A stretch of DNA of 22,868 nt from the NCBI GenBank assembly GCA_946887155.1, contig CAMPKM010000003.1:1-22868 (forward strand), written 5' to 3'. The DNA is from an uncultured Gemmatimonadota bacterium (GTDB lineage Bacteria > Gemmatimonadota > Gemmatimonadetes > Gemmatimonadales > Gemmatimonadaceae). Shown here piece after piece: positions 1-7,797 of this stretch. The position numbers and the translations under genes were made by a program. The notes below the pieces were generated by a model, which was not told the DNA's origin, made no database searches, and saw only the letters and a program-made list of their open reading frames with translations. The first letter of the stretch is position 1. Each line of letters starts with the position of its first letter.

Positions 1-111
1 GTAACGCTCGGTCGCCCGGTCGATGTGCATCGACATTTCCTCGTCCATCTCGCGCTCGAGGTATCCCGGCGTGACCAGAAGCCGAAGCCAGAGGCGGACG
101 CGCTGAATCAC
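1..111 (-). CDS. ADOP-family ABC transporter permease, N-terminal fragment (partial)
   Basis: Only the first 37 codons are in the window; the gene runs off the left edge. The start is GTG at 111, because an in-frame TGA lies two codons upstream. The visible residues include a short basic/hydrophobic stretch (RLWLRLL) followed by LEREMDEEMSMHID. This matches the acidic N-terminal helix (R-E-L-D-E-E-x-x-x-H-I/L) typical of ADOP permeases, which are MacB/FtsX-type exporters of Acidobacteria and Gemmatimonadota. The gene starts 11 nt after the padR stop, so the two are probably cotranscribed. The padR-ADOP pairing is a well known arrangement and supports the call. Substrate unknown. Confidence 0.72.
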   Translation of the reverse strand, partial: MIQRVRLWLRLLVTPGYLEREMDEEMSMHIDRATERY

Positions 112-122
112 TGGTCAGGCGC

Positions 123-455
123 TCAGGTGATCTTGAGGATGGCCTGCAGGGCGCCCGAGAATCGGGCCCATGACTCGCGATGTTCGGCGAGCTGCCTGCG
201 GCCGGCGGCGGTGACGGCATACACTTTTGCCCGCCGCCCGTTTTCCGTCGCTTCCCAATGCGCGCGAATCATGCCCTGCTCCTCGAGCCGGTAGAGCGCG
301 GGATACAGTGACCCGGCGTTGACGTTGAGCACGTCGCGGGTGGTAGCCTGGATACGCAGGCTGAGGTCGTACCCGTTGGTGGGTTCGGCCTGGAGGAGCT
401 GGAGCACGATCAGGTCGAGCGTGCCCTGGAGGAGCGAGGTTGGTCGAGGAGTCAT
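123..455 (-). CDS. PadR-family transcriptional regulator
   Basis: A 110-residue winged-helix repressor. The N-terminal half carries the PadR signature: LLQGTLDLIVLQLL, then GYDLSLRI, then the recognition region with AGSLYPALYRLEEQGMI at about residues 47-63. The wing follows (ENGRRAKVYAVTAAGRRQL, about 71-89). The short C-terminal helix makes this a minimal PadR-s2 type protein, normal in length for that class. ATG at 455 is the start; no convincing Shine-Dalgarno is visible. Two copies of a 15-bp near-palindrome lie just upstream (464-478 and 502-516), which suggests autoregulation. The likely target is the operon including the downstream ADOP permease. Ligand unknown. Confidence 0.9.
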   Translation of the reverse strand: MTPRPTSLLQGTLDLIVLQLLQAEPTNGYDLSLRIQATTRDVLNVNAGSLYPALYRLEEQGMIRAHWEATENGRRAKVYAVTAAGRRQLAEHRESWARFSGALQAILKIT

Positions 456-463
456 GGGCGCCG

Positions 464-478
464 ACTAGACGGTCTAGT
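464..478. promoter_or_regulatory. Putative PadR operator, copy 1
   Basis: ACTAGACGGTCTAGT is a perfect 7-bp inverted repeat around one central base, 8 bp upstream of the padR ATG. Its position over the likely promoter and its repetition at 502 suggest an autoregulatory operator. The assignment to PadR is inferred from position. Confidence 0.6.
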
Positions 479-501
479 GAACGCGAAGATGCCTCCTGCC
501 C

Positions 502-516
502 ACTAGACGGTCAAGT
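502..516. promoter_or_regulatory. Putative PadR operator, copy 2
   Basis: ACTAGACGGTCAAGT repeats the 464-478 site with one change (T to A) that weakens the symmetry. The centres are 38 bp apart. Read on the minus strand the site contains TTGACC, which could be the -35 element of the padR promoter, so binding here would block RNA polymerase. Confidence 0.5.
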
Positions 517-594
517 GGAGATGGGGCCGAGCGGTGGCCGGCGGTGACGAATCGTCATGCGCCGTGGCGAGTCCCGGCCGTTCCGGCAGCGTGC

Positions 595-635
595 CGGCAG
601 GTCTGGAATTCAGCCGTCAGCGGAATTCCCTGCCG
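595..635 (-). other. Stem-loop across the stop codon of the lipoprotein cyclophilin gene
   Basis: GGAATTC at 605-611 pairs with GAATTCC at 623-629. CGGCAG at 595-600 pairs with CTGCCG at 630-635, leaving a 4-nt bulge on one side. The loop contains the TGA stop (617-619). No T-tract follows on the minus strand, so it is a weak terminator candidate; it could instead protect the mRNA 3' end. Confidence 0.3.
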
Positions 636-1309
636 ATACGCGCGGTCAGGATGTAATCCAGCCGAGGAAAGTGGCGGCGCAGGTAGGCGTTTCCCTGGCG
701 GGAGAGCGAATCCTGCGACGGGCCGGGGAAGGTCTGGCCACCGCGCGTGCCACTGTATTCCCAGTTGAGCGAGTCGAGCACGCTCAGTCCTTCGACGACC
801 TCGCCGATCGGCGGAAAGCCGAACCCGTTCAGCGTATCCAGCCTGGGCGTGTTGTCGACCGTGTTGAAGAAGAGCTGGACCGACCGCGTGTTGGGCCCGC
901 CGCGAGCGTACGAGAGCGTCCCCTTCCGGTTCTGCGCCTTGACGGGATCGTCGAGGATCGACCGGCCGCGCCAGGCGCGGCTCACGGCGGTGTCTCCGTG
1001 GATGCCGAACTGCGCGACGAAGTTGCGGATGGTCCGGTGAAACGCGACGGAATCGAAATAGTGGTTCCGGACGAGCCCGTAGAACCGGTCAGCGCCTAAC
1101 GGCGCCCAGTCGCGGCGGATGCGCACTCGCATCGCGCCCTTGGTCGTCACCATGTCGACGTCGAAGGAGTCGGGCGCGATGGTGATGAACCGCGAATCGG
1201 TGGGCGTAGTGAGCGGAGCTGGACGGAATCCGCCGAAGCAGGCGGCGAAAGTCAGCGCCACGGCGAACAGCGGGAATCGGAAATGGGGAATGAGGAATCG
1301 GTGGCGCAT
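617..1309 (-). CDS. Cyclophilin-type peptidyl-prolyl isomerase, probable lipoprotein
   Basis: A 230-residue protein. The N-terminus has a basic start (MRHR), a hydrophobic stretch and FAAC ending at Cys24, which looks like a lipobox, so export and lipidation are likely. The rest is a cyclophilin domain: FHRTIRNFVAQFG (catalytic Arg segment), then QLFFNTVDN and GFPPIGEVVEGLSVLDSLN. It should catalyse cis-trans isomerisation of Xaa-Pro bonds in the cell envelope. ATG at 1309 is chosen because it overlaps the paaZ stop as ATGA, implying translational coupling. Oddity: codons 5-13 are built from four degenerate copies of a 7-bp repeat. The partnership with paaZ is unexpected and may only reflect position. 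Confidence 0.82.
   Translation of the reverse strand: MRHRFLIPHFRFPLFAVALTFAACFGGFRPAPLTTPTDSRFITIAPDSFDVDMVTTKGAMRVRIRRDWAPLGADRFYGLVRNHYFDSVAFHRTIRNFVAQFGIHGDTAVSRAWRGRSILDDPVKAQNRKGTLSYARGGPNTRSVQLFFNTVDNTPRLDTLNGFGFPPIGEVVEGLSVLDSLNWEYSGTRGGQTFPGPSQDSLSRQGNAYLRRHFPRLDYILTARIGREFR
1272..1299. repeat. Degenerate heptamer array (4 units) inside a signal-peptide coding sequence
   Basis: Four consecutive 7-mers: GGGAATC, GGAAATG, GGGAATG, AGGAATC. On the coding (minus) strand they read NATTCCC-like and encode part of the leader peptide. The unit matches the GGGAATM array at 7277-7304. Because 7 is not a multiple of 3, gain or loss of a unit would shift the reading frame. Confidence 0.7.
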
Positions 1310-3366
1310 CAGGCGTGCTTTCCTCCCTCTTTGGCGAGCCGCTTCACGAGGGTGAGAATCGTATAGGTTGCCACCAGTTCGTTCTCCTGGTTCGTCACGT
1401 TCACGTCCCATGCCACGACACCCTGCGGAATGCCGTCAGCAACGGTCTCCTTCGCTGTCTTCGACTTGCATGTCAGCTTCGCCTGGATGGTGTCACCCGC
1501 AAAGACCGGCTTCGTGAATCGAAGGTTCTCGAGGCCGTAGTTGGCCAGTACTGGCCCCGGGGCGGGATCGACGAACAACCCCGCCGCCGCGCTCAGGACG
1601 AAATAGCCGTGCGCCACGCGCTTGCCGAAGATCGACTCCTTCGCCGCGATGTCGTCGACATGGGCGTAGAAATGGTCGCCGCTGATGGCGGCGAAGTTCA
1701 CGATATCCGTCTCCGTCACCGTGCGGCGGTGCGTCGTGAGTGTCTCGCCGATCCGCAGCTCCTCGAAATGCTTCCGGAACGGGTGGATCGCATCGTGCGG
1801 CTGCTCGGCGCCGGTCACCCATTCCCTCGTTATGCACGAGAGCGTCGTGGGTGACGCCTGGACAGCGGTGCGCTGCATGTAGTGCAGGACGCCGCGAATG
1901 CCGCCCATCTCTTCACCGCCACCAGCACGACCGGGACCGCCGTGCACGAGGTGCGGGAGCGGCGACCCGTGTCCGGTCGCCTCCTTCGCGGAATGGCGGT
2001 TGAGGACGTACAGCCGGCCATGATAAGCCGCCACACCCATGACGACGTCCCTGGCCACGGAGTCGGCGTTCGTAAACAGCGACCCGACCAGGCTTCCCCG
2101 GCCGAGCCGGGCCAGATCGATCGCGTCGGCAACCGACCGGTAGGGCATCACGGTGTTGACCGGGCCAAAGGCCTCGACCTCGTGCGGTTGCAACTGGTCG
2201 TGCGGCCGGCTCGACGCCAGCAGCGTGATCGGGAAAAAGGCGCCCCGCCCCGCGGGAACACCTAACGGCTCGACCCCGTTGCCGCCATAGATCAGCTCTG
2301 CCCCGCCCTGCAGCACGCCGAGCGACTCGCGCACTTCCTTGACCTGCGCCGTCCCGGCCAGGGGCCCCATCTTCACGCCGTCCACCGCCGGATCGCCCAC
2401 CTTTACTCCTGACAACCGGTTCCTCAGCGCATCGATCACCGCTTCCATCTTCGAATCGGGCACGATCGTGCGCCGGATCGCGGTACACTTCTGGCCCGCC
2501 TTGGCCGTCATCTCACGCGTCACTTCCTTCACGAACAGGTCGAATTCCTCGGACCCCGGTTCCGCGTCGGGGCCGAGTATGGCGCAGTTGAGCGAATCCG
2601 CCTCGAGGTTGAACCGGACCGCGTTGTCGATGATCGATCGCTGCGACTTGAGCTTGCGGCCCGTCGCCGCCGAGCCGGTAAACGCGACGCTGTCCTGCGG
2701 CCCAAGATGATCGAGCAGGTCGCCCGCACTTCCACAAATGAGCTGGATCGCACCATCGGGAAAAATCTTGGCGTCGATCATCGCGCGGAACACGCGCTCG
2801 GTCAGGTAGGACGTGAGCGTCGCGGGCTTCACGATCGCGGGTACTCCCGCCAACAGCGCCGGCGCAAGTTTCTCCATCATGCCCCAGACGGGGAAGTTGA
2901 ACGCGTTGATGAAGACCGCGACGCCTTCCATCGGCACGCAGATGTGACGCCCGATAAAGGTGCCGTTCTTCGAGATCGCCTCGACCGGGCCGTCTATATA
3001 GAAGGTTTCGTCGGGGAACTCGCGGCGTCCCTTGCTCGCATAGACGAAAAACGTGCCGATCCCGCCGTCGATATCGATCCACGAGTCGGTCTTCGTCGCC
3101 CCGGTCGCCGCCGAAAGCGCGTAGAAGTCGTCCTTGCGCTCCTGGAGGTGGAGGGCCATCGCCTTCAGCATCCGCGCCCGCGCGTGGAACGTCATTTTCC
3201 TGAGGGCGGGACCGCCAACCCGGCGCGCATGGTCCAGCATGGTAACGAGGTCGAGGCCGTCCGCCGTTGCCTGCGCCACGACCTCCCCGTTGACCGCATT
3301 CAGCAAGGCCGTGCCCGGGCCATCGCCCTCGACCCACCGGCCGGCGACGTAATTCTGCAGTTTCAT
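1309..3366 (-). CDS. paaZ: PaaZ: oxepin-CoA hydrolase / 3-oxo-5,6-dehydrosuberyl-CoA semialdehyde dehydrogenase
   Basis: A 685-residue bifunctional enzyme that opens the oxepin-CoA ring and oxidises the resulting aldehyde to 3-oxo-5,6-dehydrosuberyl-CoA. The N-terminal aldehyde dehydrogenase domain (about 1-510) has the glycine-rich [10 protein letters not shown], Glu255 in NLEADSLN and the nucleophile Cys294 in [10 protein letters not shown]. The C-terminal MaoC hydratase domain (about 530-685) has ISGDHFYAH with Asp564 and His569. These residues sit within a few positions of their counterparts in E. coli PaaZ (681 aa). ATG at 3366 ([11 protein letters not shown]) is chosen over upstream starts, which would translate the palindrome at 3418-3501. 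Divergent from ggt; its TGA overlaps the ATG of the downstream cyclophilin. Confidence 0.95.
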   Translation of the reverse strand: MKLQNYVAGRWVEGDGPGTALLNAVNGEVVAQATADGLDLVTMLDHARRVGGPALRKMTFHARARMLKAMALHLQERKDDFYALSAATGATKTDSWIDIDGGIGTFFVYASKGRREFPDETFYIDGPVEAISKNGTFIGRHICVPMEGVAVFINAFNFPVWGMMEKLAPALLAGVPAIVKPATLTSYLTERVFRAMIDAKIFPDGAIQLICGSAGDLLDHLGPQDSVAFTGSAATGRKLKSQRSIIDNAVRFNLEADSLNCAILGPDAEPGSEEFDLFVKEVTREMTAKAGQKCTAIRRTIVPDSKMEAVIDALRNRLSGVKVGDPAVDGVKMGPLAGTAQVKEVRESLGVLQGGAELIYGGNGVEPLGVPAGRGAFFPITLLASSRPHDQLQPHEVEAFGPVNTVMPYRSVADAIDLARLGRGSLVGSLFTNADSVARDVVMGVAAYHGRLYVLNRHSAKEATGHGSPLPHLVHGGPGRAGGGEEMGGIRGVLHYMQRTAVQASPTTLSCITREWVTGAEQPHDAIHPFRKHFEELRIGETLTTHRRTVTETDIVNFAAISGDHFYAHVDDIAAKESIFGKRVAHGYFVLSAAAGLFVDPAPGPVLANYGLENLRFTKPVFAGDTIQAKLTCKSKTAKETVADGIPQGVVAWDVNVTNQENELVATYTILTLVKRLAKEGGKHA

Positions 3367-3417
3367 GCCTGAATCTACCGCCTCAGGCGGGCAGCGGGAC
3401 GACCCTTCCCAGCGTAT

Positions 3418-3501
3418 CAAAAAGGGGTCAGACTCCTTTTCGCTGATGGGTACGATAAAGTTCTCTGCCGCTCCGGCGAAAAGGAGTCTGACCCCTTTTT
3501 G
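3418..3501. repeat. GGGGTCAGAC palindrome, copy 1 (26-bp perfect arms)
   Basis: Arm 3418-3443 (C, five A, GGGGTCAGACTCC, four T, CGC) is perfectly reverse-complementary to 3476-3501, with a 32-nt loop. It lies between the divergent paaZ and ggt genes, 52 bp from the paaZ start and 24 bp from the ggt start. A transcript through it could form a strong hairpin. Related copies are at 5983, 14240 and 19088. Confidence 0.92.
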
Positions 3502-3524
3502 CGACCCCAAACCGTGAGTCGTTC

Positions 3525-5261
3525 ATGATCAAGCGCGCATTCCTCATTGCATTCCTGTCGGCAACGACGGCTGTTGCCCAGGAGCAGGATTCGATTACCG
3601 TCGAATCGAAGACCGGGTTGGTCGTCTCGGTCTCCGCTCCGGCGTCGGACATTGGCGCGGCGATTCTCGCCAAGGGTGGCAACGCCGTCGATGCTGCCGT
3701 CGCCACGGCCTTTGCGCTGGCGGTCACGCACCCGAGTGCCGGCAACATCGGCGGCGGCGGGTTCATGATCATCCGCCTGCCTGACGGGACCGCGACCACG
3801 ATCGACTACCGCGAGCGCGCTCCGGGCAAATCAACGGCCACCATGTACCTCGGCGCCGACGGCAAGATCGATCGGTCGCTCACGGCACGCGGCTGGCTCG
3901 CGCCAGGCGTACCGGGCACCGTGCGCGGCCTCGAGCTGGCGCACAAGAAGTACGGCAAGCTGCCGTGGAGTGAAGTCGTAAAGCCGGCAGCCGATATCGC
4001 CACCAACGGTTGGATCCTGACGAGCGCGCTTTCGCGGTCGCTCAACAGTCAGTTGCGCACCGGAACCGAAGGCCGACCAGGCAAGATGGCCGCGTTTTCA
4101 ACGTCGGTCGCCGCCTACGGAAAGGTGGGCGGTGGCGAGTGGGTCGAAGGTGACCGGATCCAGCTCAAGGATCTCGGACGTGCCCTGAACGAGATCGCGA
4201 CGAAGGGCCCGGACGCGTTCTATACCGGCTGGATCGCCGACTCGATCGACGCACAGATGGCGCGCAACGGCGGGATCATCAGCAAGGCCGACCTGAAGGA
4301 CTACAAGGCCGTCGAGCGCGTTCCCGTTCGCGGCAAGTTCCTTGGCAACGAGATCATCTCGATGGGTCCGCCCTCGTCAGGCGGTATCGTCATGATCCAG
4401 ACGCTGATGCTGATGGAACGGATGGGCGTCGCGAACACGGCCGCCGGGTCGCCCGAGTACATGCACCGCCGGATCGAAGCGGCTCGGCGCGCGTATCTGG
4501 ATCGCGCGCGCTACCTGGGGGACGCCGATTTCGTGAAGGTTCCGGTGGAACACCTGATCTCAACGAAATACGCCGACTCGCTGGCGAAGACGATCAGCAC
4601 GACGGTGGCGTCCAACTCCGCCCAGTTAGGCGCCGACATCGTCACGGTCGCCGCGCACGAGTCCGAGGAGACGACGCACTTCTCCGTCGTCGACGCGAAC
4701 GGCATGGCGGTGTCGAATACCTACACGCTCGAAGCCGGGTTCGGTTCCGGCGTCGTGGTCGGGGGCACGGGGATCATCCTCAACAACGAGATGGGCGACT
4801 TCAACAAGAAGCCGGGCGAAACGAACCTGACGGGTGACATCGGCACGCCGGCCAACCTGATCGCGCCGGGAAAGCGGATGCTGAGCTCAATGGCGCCCGC
4901 GATCGTGACCCGCGGTGGGCAACTGCTCCTCGTGACGGGATCGCCGGGCGGCCGCACCATCCCGAACACGGTGCTCGACGTCATCCTTGGCGTGACGCTG
5001 TTCAAGCGCGACGTGCGGGCCGCGGTCGACGCGCCACGCATGCACCACCAGTGGCTGCCTGACACGACCAGCATCGAGGCAAACGGGATGACCCCGGAAG
5101 CCTTTGCTGCCTTACGAGCGATGGGACACCGGGCCGCGATGAGCCGAGGCGCGGGCCAGGGTGATGCGCATTCTATCCTTTACGATCCTGCGACGAAGAC
5201 GGCATACGGCGCAAACGATCTCCGTTCCTCGGATTCGAAGGCATCGAAACCAAAGAAGTGA
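3525..5261 (+). CDS. ggt: Gamma-glutamyltransferase (glutathione hydrolase)
   Basis: A 578-residue Ntn-hydrolase precursor with a signal peptide (about 1-19, ending AVAQ), so the enzyme should be periplasmic or secreted. It cleaves gamma-glutamyl bonds of glutathione and related compounds. Autoprocessing before Thr383 in ESEETTHFSVVD should give a large subunit (about 20-382) and a small subunit with Thr383 as N-terminal nucleophile. Other family landmarks are GGNAVDAAVA (51-60), TYTLEAGFGSG (399-409), LSSMAPA (453-459) and TGSPGGRTI (471-479). The length is typical. It starts just after the palindrome at 3418-3501 and ends before a clear intrinsic terminator, so it is probably monocistronic. 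It has no known role in phenylacetate breakdown. Confidence 0.95.
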   Translation: MIKRAFLIAFLSATTAVAQEQDSITVESKTGLVVSVSAPASDIGAAILAKGGNAVDAAVATAFALAVTHPSAGNIGGGGFMIIRLPDGTATTIDYRERAPGKSTATMYLGADGKIDRSLTARGWLAPGVPGTVRGLELAHKKYGKLPWSEVVKPAADIATNGWILTSALSRSLNSQLRTGTEGRPGKMAAFSTSVAAYGKVGGGEWVEGDRIQLKDLGRALNEIATKGPDAFYTGWIADSIDAQMARNGGIISKADLKDYKAVERVPVRGKFLGNEIISMGPPSSGGIVMIQTLMLMERMGVANTAAGSPEYMHRRIEAARRAYLDRARYLGDADFVKVPVEHLISTKYADSLAKTISTTVASNSAQLGADIVTVAAHESEETTHFSVVDANGMAVSNTYTLEAGFGSGVVVGGTGIILNNEMGDFNKKPGETNLTGDIGTPANLIAPGKRMLSSMAPAIVTRGGQLLLVTGSPGGRTIPNTVLDVILGVTLFKRDVRAAVDAPRMHHQWLPDTTSIEANGMTPEAFAALRAMGHRAAMSRGAGQGDAHSILYDPATKTAYGANDLRSSDSKASKPKK

Positions 5262-5283
5262 CGTCGTGAGATCGTCAGGTCGT

Positions 5284-5321
5284 GAAAGGGCCGAGGCTGT
5301 CGCTTCGGCCCTTTCGTTTTT
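5284..5321 (+). terminator. Intrinsic terminator after ggt
   Basis: GAAAGGGCCGA (5284-5294) pairs perfectly with TCGGCCCTTTC (5305-5315) around a 10-nt loop, followed by G and five T (5317-5321). It begins 22 bp after the ggt stop. The stem is A/T-flanked on both sides, but the T-tract favours plus-strand termination. Confidence 0.85.
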
Positions 5322-5375
5322 AGCGCGCCGACTCAAGAGGGTGGGAAGCCGGATTCATTGAAGCCGGGTGGCCGT

Positions 5376-5969
5376 TTACTTCTTCTTTTCGTTCCAGGTG
5401 CTGTAGTGACTCGCCTGTTCCGGCCTGTCGGAAGGCAATTCCCGGAGCGGTTCCACGGGCTTCCACGATTCGCGCATCATGGCGGGGAGTGACTGGTAGA
5501 GTCGAGTGCCGTCGGTTTTCCAGGCGAGCATCTCGTCGCTGACGTCGCGCACGATTCGGGCTGGCGATCCGACGGCCACTTTACGTTCGGCGATGACCAT
5601 TCCTGACGGCACGAACGTCAGCGCGCCGATGATGCATCCCGCGCCGATCACGGCATGGTCCATGATGACCGCGTTCATGCCGATGAGCGCGTTCCTGCCG
5701 ATTCGCGCGCCGTGAATGACGGCGCCGTGACCGATGTGTGCGCCCTCCTCGAGGACGACGATCTTGCCGGGGAAGGAGTGGATGGTGCAGTTCTCCTGGA
5801 CGTTGCACCCGTCAGCGATCTCGATGCCGCCCCAGTCGCCACGCAATGCAGCTCCCGGCCCGACGTACACATCCCGGCCGATGATGACATTCCCGGTCAC
5901 CGCGGCCTGCGGATGGACGAACGCCGTTTCGTGAACGACCGGTATGAAGCCGCCAAATTCGTAGATCAT
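5376..5969 (-). CDS. paaY: PaaY: gamma-carbonic-anhydrase-like hexapeptide-repeat thioesterase
   Basis: A 197-residue left-handed beta-helix protein whose sequence closely follows E. coli PaaY (about 196 aa). It opens with GGFIPVVHETAFVHPQA, then hexapeptide repeats such as VIIGRDVYVGPGAALRGD and GAHIGHGAVIHGARIGRNAL. His64, His81 and His86 are the expected metal ligands of the gamma-class fold. The tail contains WKTDGTRLYQ and VEPLRELP, both PaaY-like. PaaY hydrolyses dead-end CoA thioesters formed when the ring-opening intermediate cyclises. ATG at 5969 is chosen; an upstream start would translate part of the palindrome. It lies 85 bp downstream of paaJ on the same strand, with that palindrome in between. 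Confidence 0.9.
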   Translation of the reverse strand: MIYEFGGFIPVVHETAFVHPQAAVTGNVIIGRDVYVGPGAALRGDWGGIEIADGCNVQENCTIHSFPGKIVVLEEGAHIGHGAVIHGARIGRNALIGMNAVIMDHAVIGAGCIIGALTFVPSGMVIAERKVAVGSPARIVRDVSDEMLAWKTDGTRLYQSLPAMMRESWKPVEPLRELPSDRPEQASHYSTWNEKKK

Positions 5970-5982
5970 TGAAATAGAAAAT

Positions 5983-6047
5983 GGGGTCAGACACCTTTTC
6001 AAAAAGGGCCAGACACCTGTTCCAGGCTTGAAAAGGTGTCTGACCCC
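5983..6047. repeat. GGGGTCAGAC palindrome, copy 2 (18-bp perfect arms, extra half inside the loop)
   Basis: GGGGTCAGACACCTTTTC (5983-6000) is perfectly complementary to 6030-6047. The 29-nt loop holds a degenerate third copy, AGGGCCAGACACCTGTTCC (6005-6023). The element sits between paaJ and paaY, starting 8 bp after the paaJ stop. On the minus strand the hairpin could attenuate paaY transcription. Confidence 0.92.
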
Positions 6048-6054
6048 TTTTTTG

Positions 6055-7266
6055 TCAGGCTTCGATGATCAGGGCGGCTCCCTGCCCGACGCCTACACAC
6101 ATGGTGCACAGGGCGCGTTTCTTTCCGGTAGATTCCAGTTCGCGGGCGGCGGTCAGGACCAGCCTGGCGCCGGACATGCCTAACGGGTGGCCCAGTGCGA
6201 TCGCGCCGCCGTTCGGGTTTACCCTCGGGTCGTCGTCGGCCAGGCCGAGCTCACGAACGCATGCCAGCGATTGCGACGCGAACGCTTCGTTGAGTTCGAT
6301 GACATCGACCTGGTCAAGCGAGAGACCGGCCAGCTTGAGCGCCTTCCTCGAGGCAGGCACCGGCCCCATCCCCATGAGGCGCGGCTCGACGCCGGCGGCC
6401 GCGGACGACACGACGCGGGCAAGCACCGGCAGGTTGAACTCCTTGACGATCCGCCCAGAAGCGACCAGAAGCGCCGCCGCGCCGTCATTGATGCCTGACG
6501 AGTTGCCGGCGGTGACGCTGGCCATGGCCGTGCTCCTGAAAGCTGGCCGCAGCTTCGCAAGGATCTCGACGCTCGTATCCGGCTTGATGAACTCGTCGGC
6601 GCTGAACTCGACCTCCGTGCCCCGCTTGCTTCCGGGAATCGTCACCGGCGTGATCTCGGAAGCGAACCGTCCCCGGCTGCGTGCCGCGGTGGCCTTCTTC
6701 TGCGACAAGACCGCAAACCGGTCCTGGTCCTCGCGCGCCACCTTGTGCAATTCGGCCACATTCTCGGCCGTCTCACCCATCGAGTCGATGCCGTACATCT
6801 CCTTCATCTTCGCGTTCACGAAGCGCCAGCCGATGCTCGTGTCGTAGATCTGCGCGTCCCTGCCCCAGGGCGATCCGGACTTGGCCAGCGCATACGGCGC
6901 GCGCGTCATGCTTTCCACGCCGCCCGCGACGTACAACTCCCCCTCCTGTGCCTTGATCGACGCGGCCGCCATAGCGACAGCACTCAGGCCGGATGCACAA
7001 AGGCGATTCACCGTGATCCCGGGCACCGAGACAGGCAGTCCCGCGAGCAGAAGGGACATGCGCGCGACGTTGCGATTGTCCTCGCCAGCCTGGTTTGCGC
7101 AGCCGAGGATCACGTCATCGATGCGCTCCGGATCGAGCGACGGGTGTCGCTCGAGCAGGCGACGAACGACGAGCGCAGCAAGATCGTCCGGTCGGACGGA
7201 AGCGAGGCTTCCGCCGAACGATCCGATTGGTGTACGAAGCCCGTCAACGATGAAAGCGTCGGCCAT
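6055..7266 (-). CDS. paaJ: PaaJ: 3-oxoadipyl-CoA / 3-oxo-5,6-dehydrosuberyl-CoA thiolase
   Basis: A 403-residue thiolase, almost the length of E. coli PaaJ (401). The acylated cysteine is Cys90 in NRLCASG, the catalytic His is His360 in GGAIALGHPLG and the second cysteine is Cys390 in CTMCVGVGQG. It opens with FIVDGLRTPIGSFGG, typical of the PcaF/PaaJ group. It cleaves the two beta-keto intermediates of the paa pathway to release acetyl-CoA. PcaF is a close alternative by sequence; the surrounding paa genes decide for PaaJ. It starts 84 bp after paaI ends. The leader between them is made of heptamer arrays and lacks a recognisable Shine-Dalgarno. Confidence 0.93.
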   Translation of the reverse strand: MADAFIVDGLRTPIGSFGGSLASVRPDDLAALVVRRLLERHPSLDPERIDDVILGCANQAGEDNRNVARMSLLLAGLPVSVPGITVNRLCASGLSAVAMAAASIKAQEGELYVAGGVESMTRAPYALAKSGSPWGRDAQIYDTSIGWRFVNAKMKEMYGIDSMGETAENVAELHKVAREDQDRFAVLSQKKATAARSRGRFASEITPVTIPGSKRGTEVEFSADEFIKPDTSVEILAKLRPAFRSTAMASVTAGNSSGINDGAAALLVASGRIVKEFNLPVLARVVSSAAAGVEPRLMGMGPVPASRKALKLAGLSLDQVDVIELNEAFASQSLACVRELGLADDDPRVNPNGGAIALGHPLGMSGARLVLTAARELESTGKKRALCTMCVGVGQGAALIIEA

Positions 7267-7276
7267 CTACAGAATC

Positions 7277-7304
7277 GGGAATAGGGAATAGGGAATCGGG
7301 AATA
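7277..7304. repeat. GGGAATM heptamer array upstream of paaJ
   Basis: Four exact units (GGGAATA, GGGAATA, GGGAATC, GGGAATA) with partial units on both sides. The array ends about 10 bp before the paaJ ATG, occupying the position where a Shine-Dalgarno would be expected. Confidence 0.85.
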
Positions 7305-7317
7305 GGAACCGTGAGGA

Positions 7318-7338
7318 CGTGAGTCGTGAGTCGTGAGT
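7318..7338. repeat. CGTGAGT heptamer array between paaI and paaJ
   Basis: Three perfect CGTGAGT units preceded by the partial unit GTGAGGA (7311). It is a second 7-bp array, with different sequence, in the same intergenic gap as the GGGAATM array. A single unit also precedes the ggt start (CGTGAGTCGTTC). Confidence 0.8.
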
Positions 7339-7350
7339 GCGTCGTTAGGA

Positions 7351-7797
7351 TCACTCTCTCGATTCCACGACGTGCGCCCTGTCAGTCTTGAACGCCGTGC
7401 CCCTGAAGAGCGCGACGACTTCGCCATGCTGGTTCCTTACCTCGGCGCTGTAATACGAGAGCCTGCCTGATGAAGCGTCCTCCTTCGCAATCGCGGTCAG
7501 TACATCGCCGACGCGAACGGGAGCAGGATACGTAACCGAGTTTTCGATGCTGACCGTAACGTTGCCGTGCGAGTTGCAGGCGAAGGCAAAGGCTGAATCG
7601 GCCAGTGAAAAGGCGATCCCGCCGTGCACGACGCCGAAGCCGTTCACCATCTCCGCCCGCACCGTCATCCGGCAGGTGCTCCGTCGCGGCGCCGTCTCGA
7701 TGATCTCGATGCCGAGCCACTGACTGAACGCGTCGTGCGCCATCATCGCGTTCACGACCCGTTCGGCAAGCCGCTGCTCGTCAGGCGGATGCGTCAT
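7351..7797 (-). CDS. paaI: PaaI: hotdog-fold phenylacetyl-CoA thioesterase
   Basis: A 148-residue hotdog thioesterase. The family motif VNGFGVVHGGIAFSLADSAFAFACN (about 51-75) carries the helix with His58 and the catalytic Asp67. It hydrolyses phenylacetyl-CoA and ring-hydroxylated derivatives, releasing CoA trapped in dead-end products. The length matches E. coli PaaI (about 140). Its ATG overlaps the paaH stop as ATGA (7794-7797), so it is translationally coupled to paaH and belongs to the G-H-I run. Confidence 0.92.
   Translation of the reverse strand: MTHPPDEQRLAERVVNAMMAHDAFSQWLGIEIIETAPRRSTCRMTVRAEMVNGFGVVHGGIAFSLADSAFAFACNSHGNVTVSIENSVTYPAPVRVGDVLTAIAKEDASSGRLSYYSAEVRNQHGEVVALFRGTAFKTDRAHVVESRE

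Noticed and set aside
3366..3510. Extending paaZ upstream by 48 codons
   Set aside because: The extra residues would be translated from the 26-bp-arm palindrome; ATG 3366 matches the start of E. coli PaaZ.
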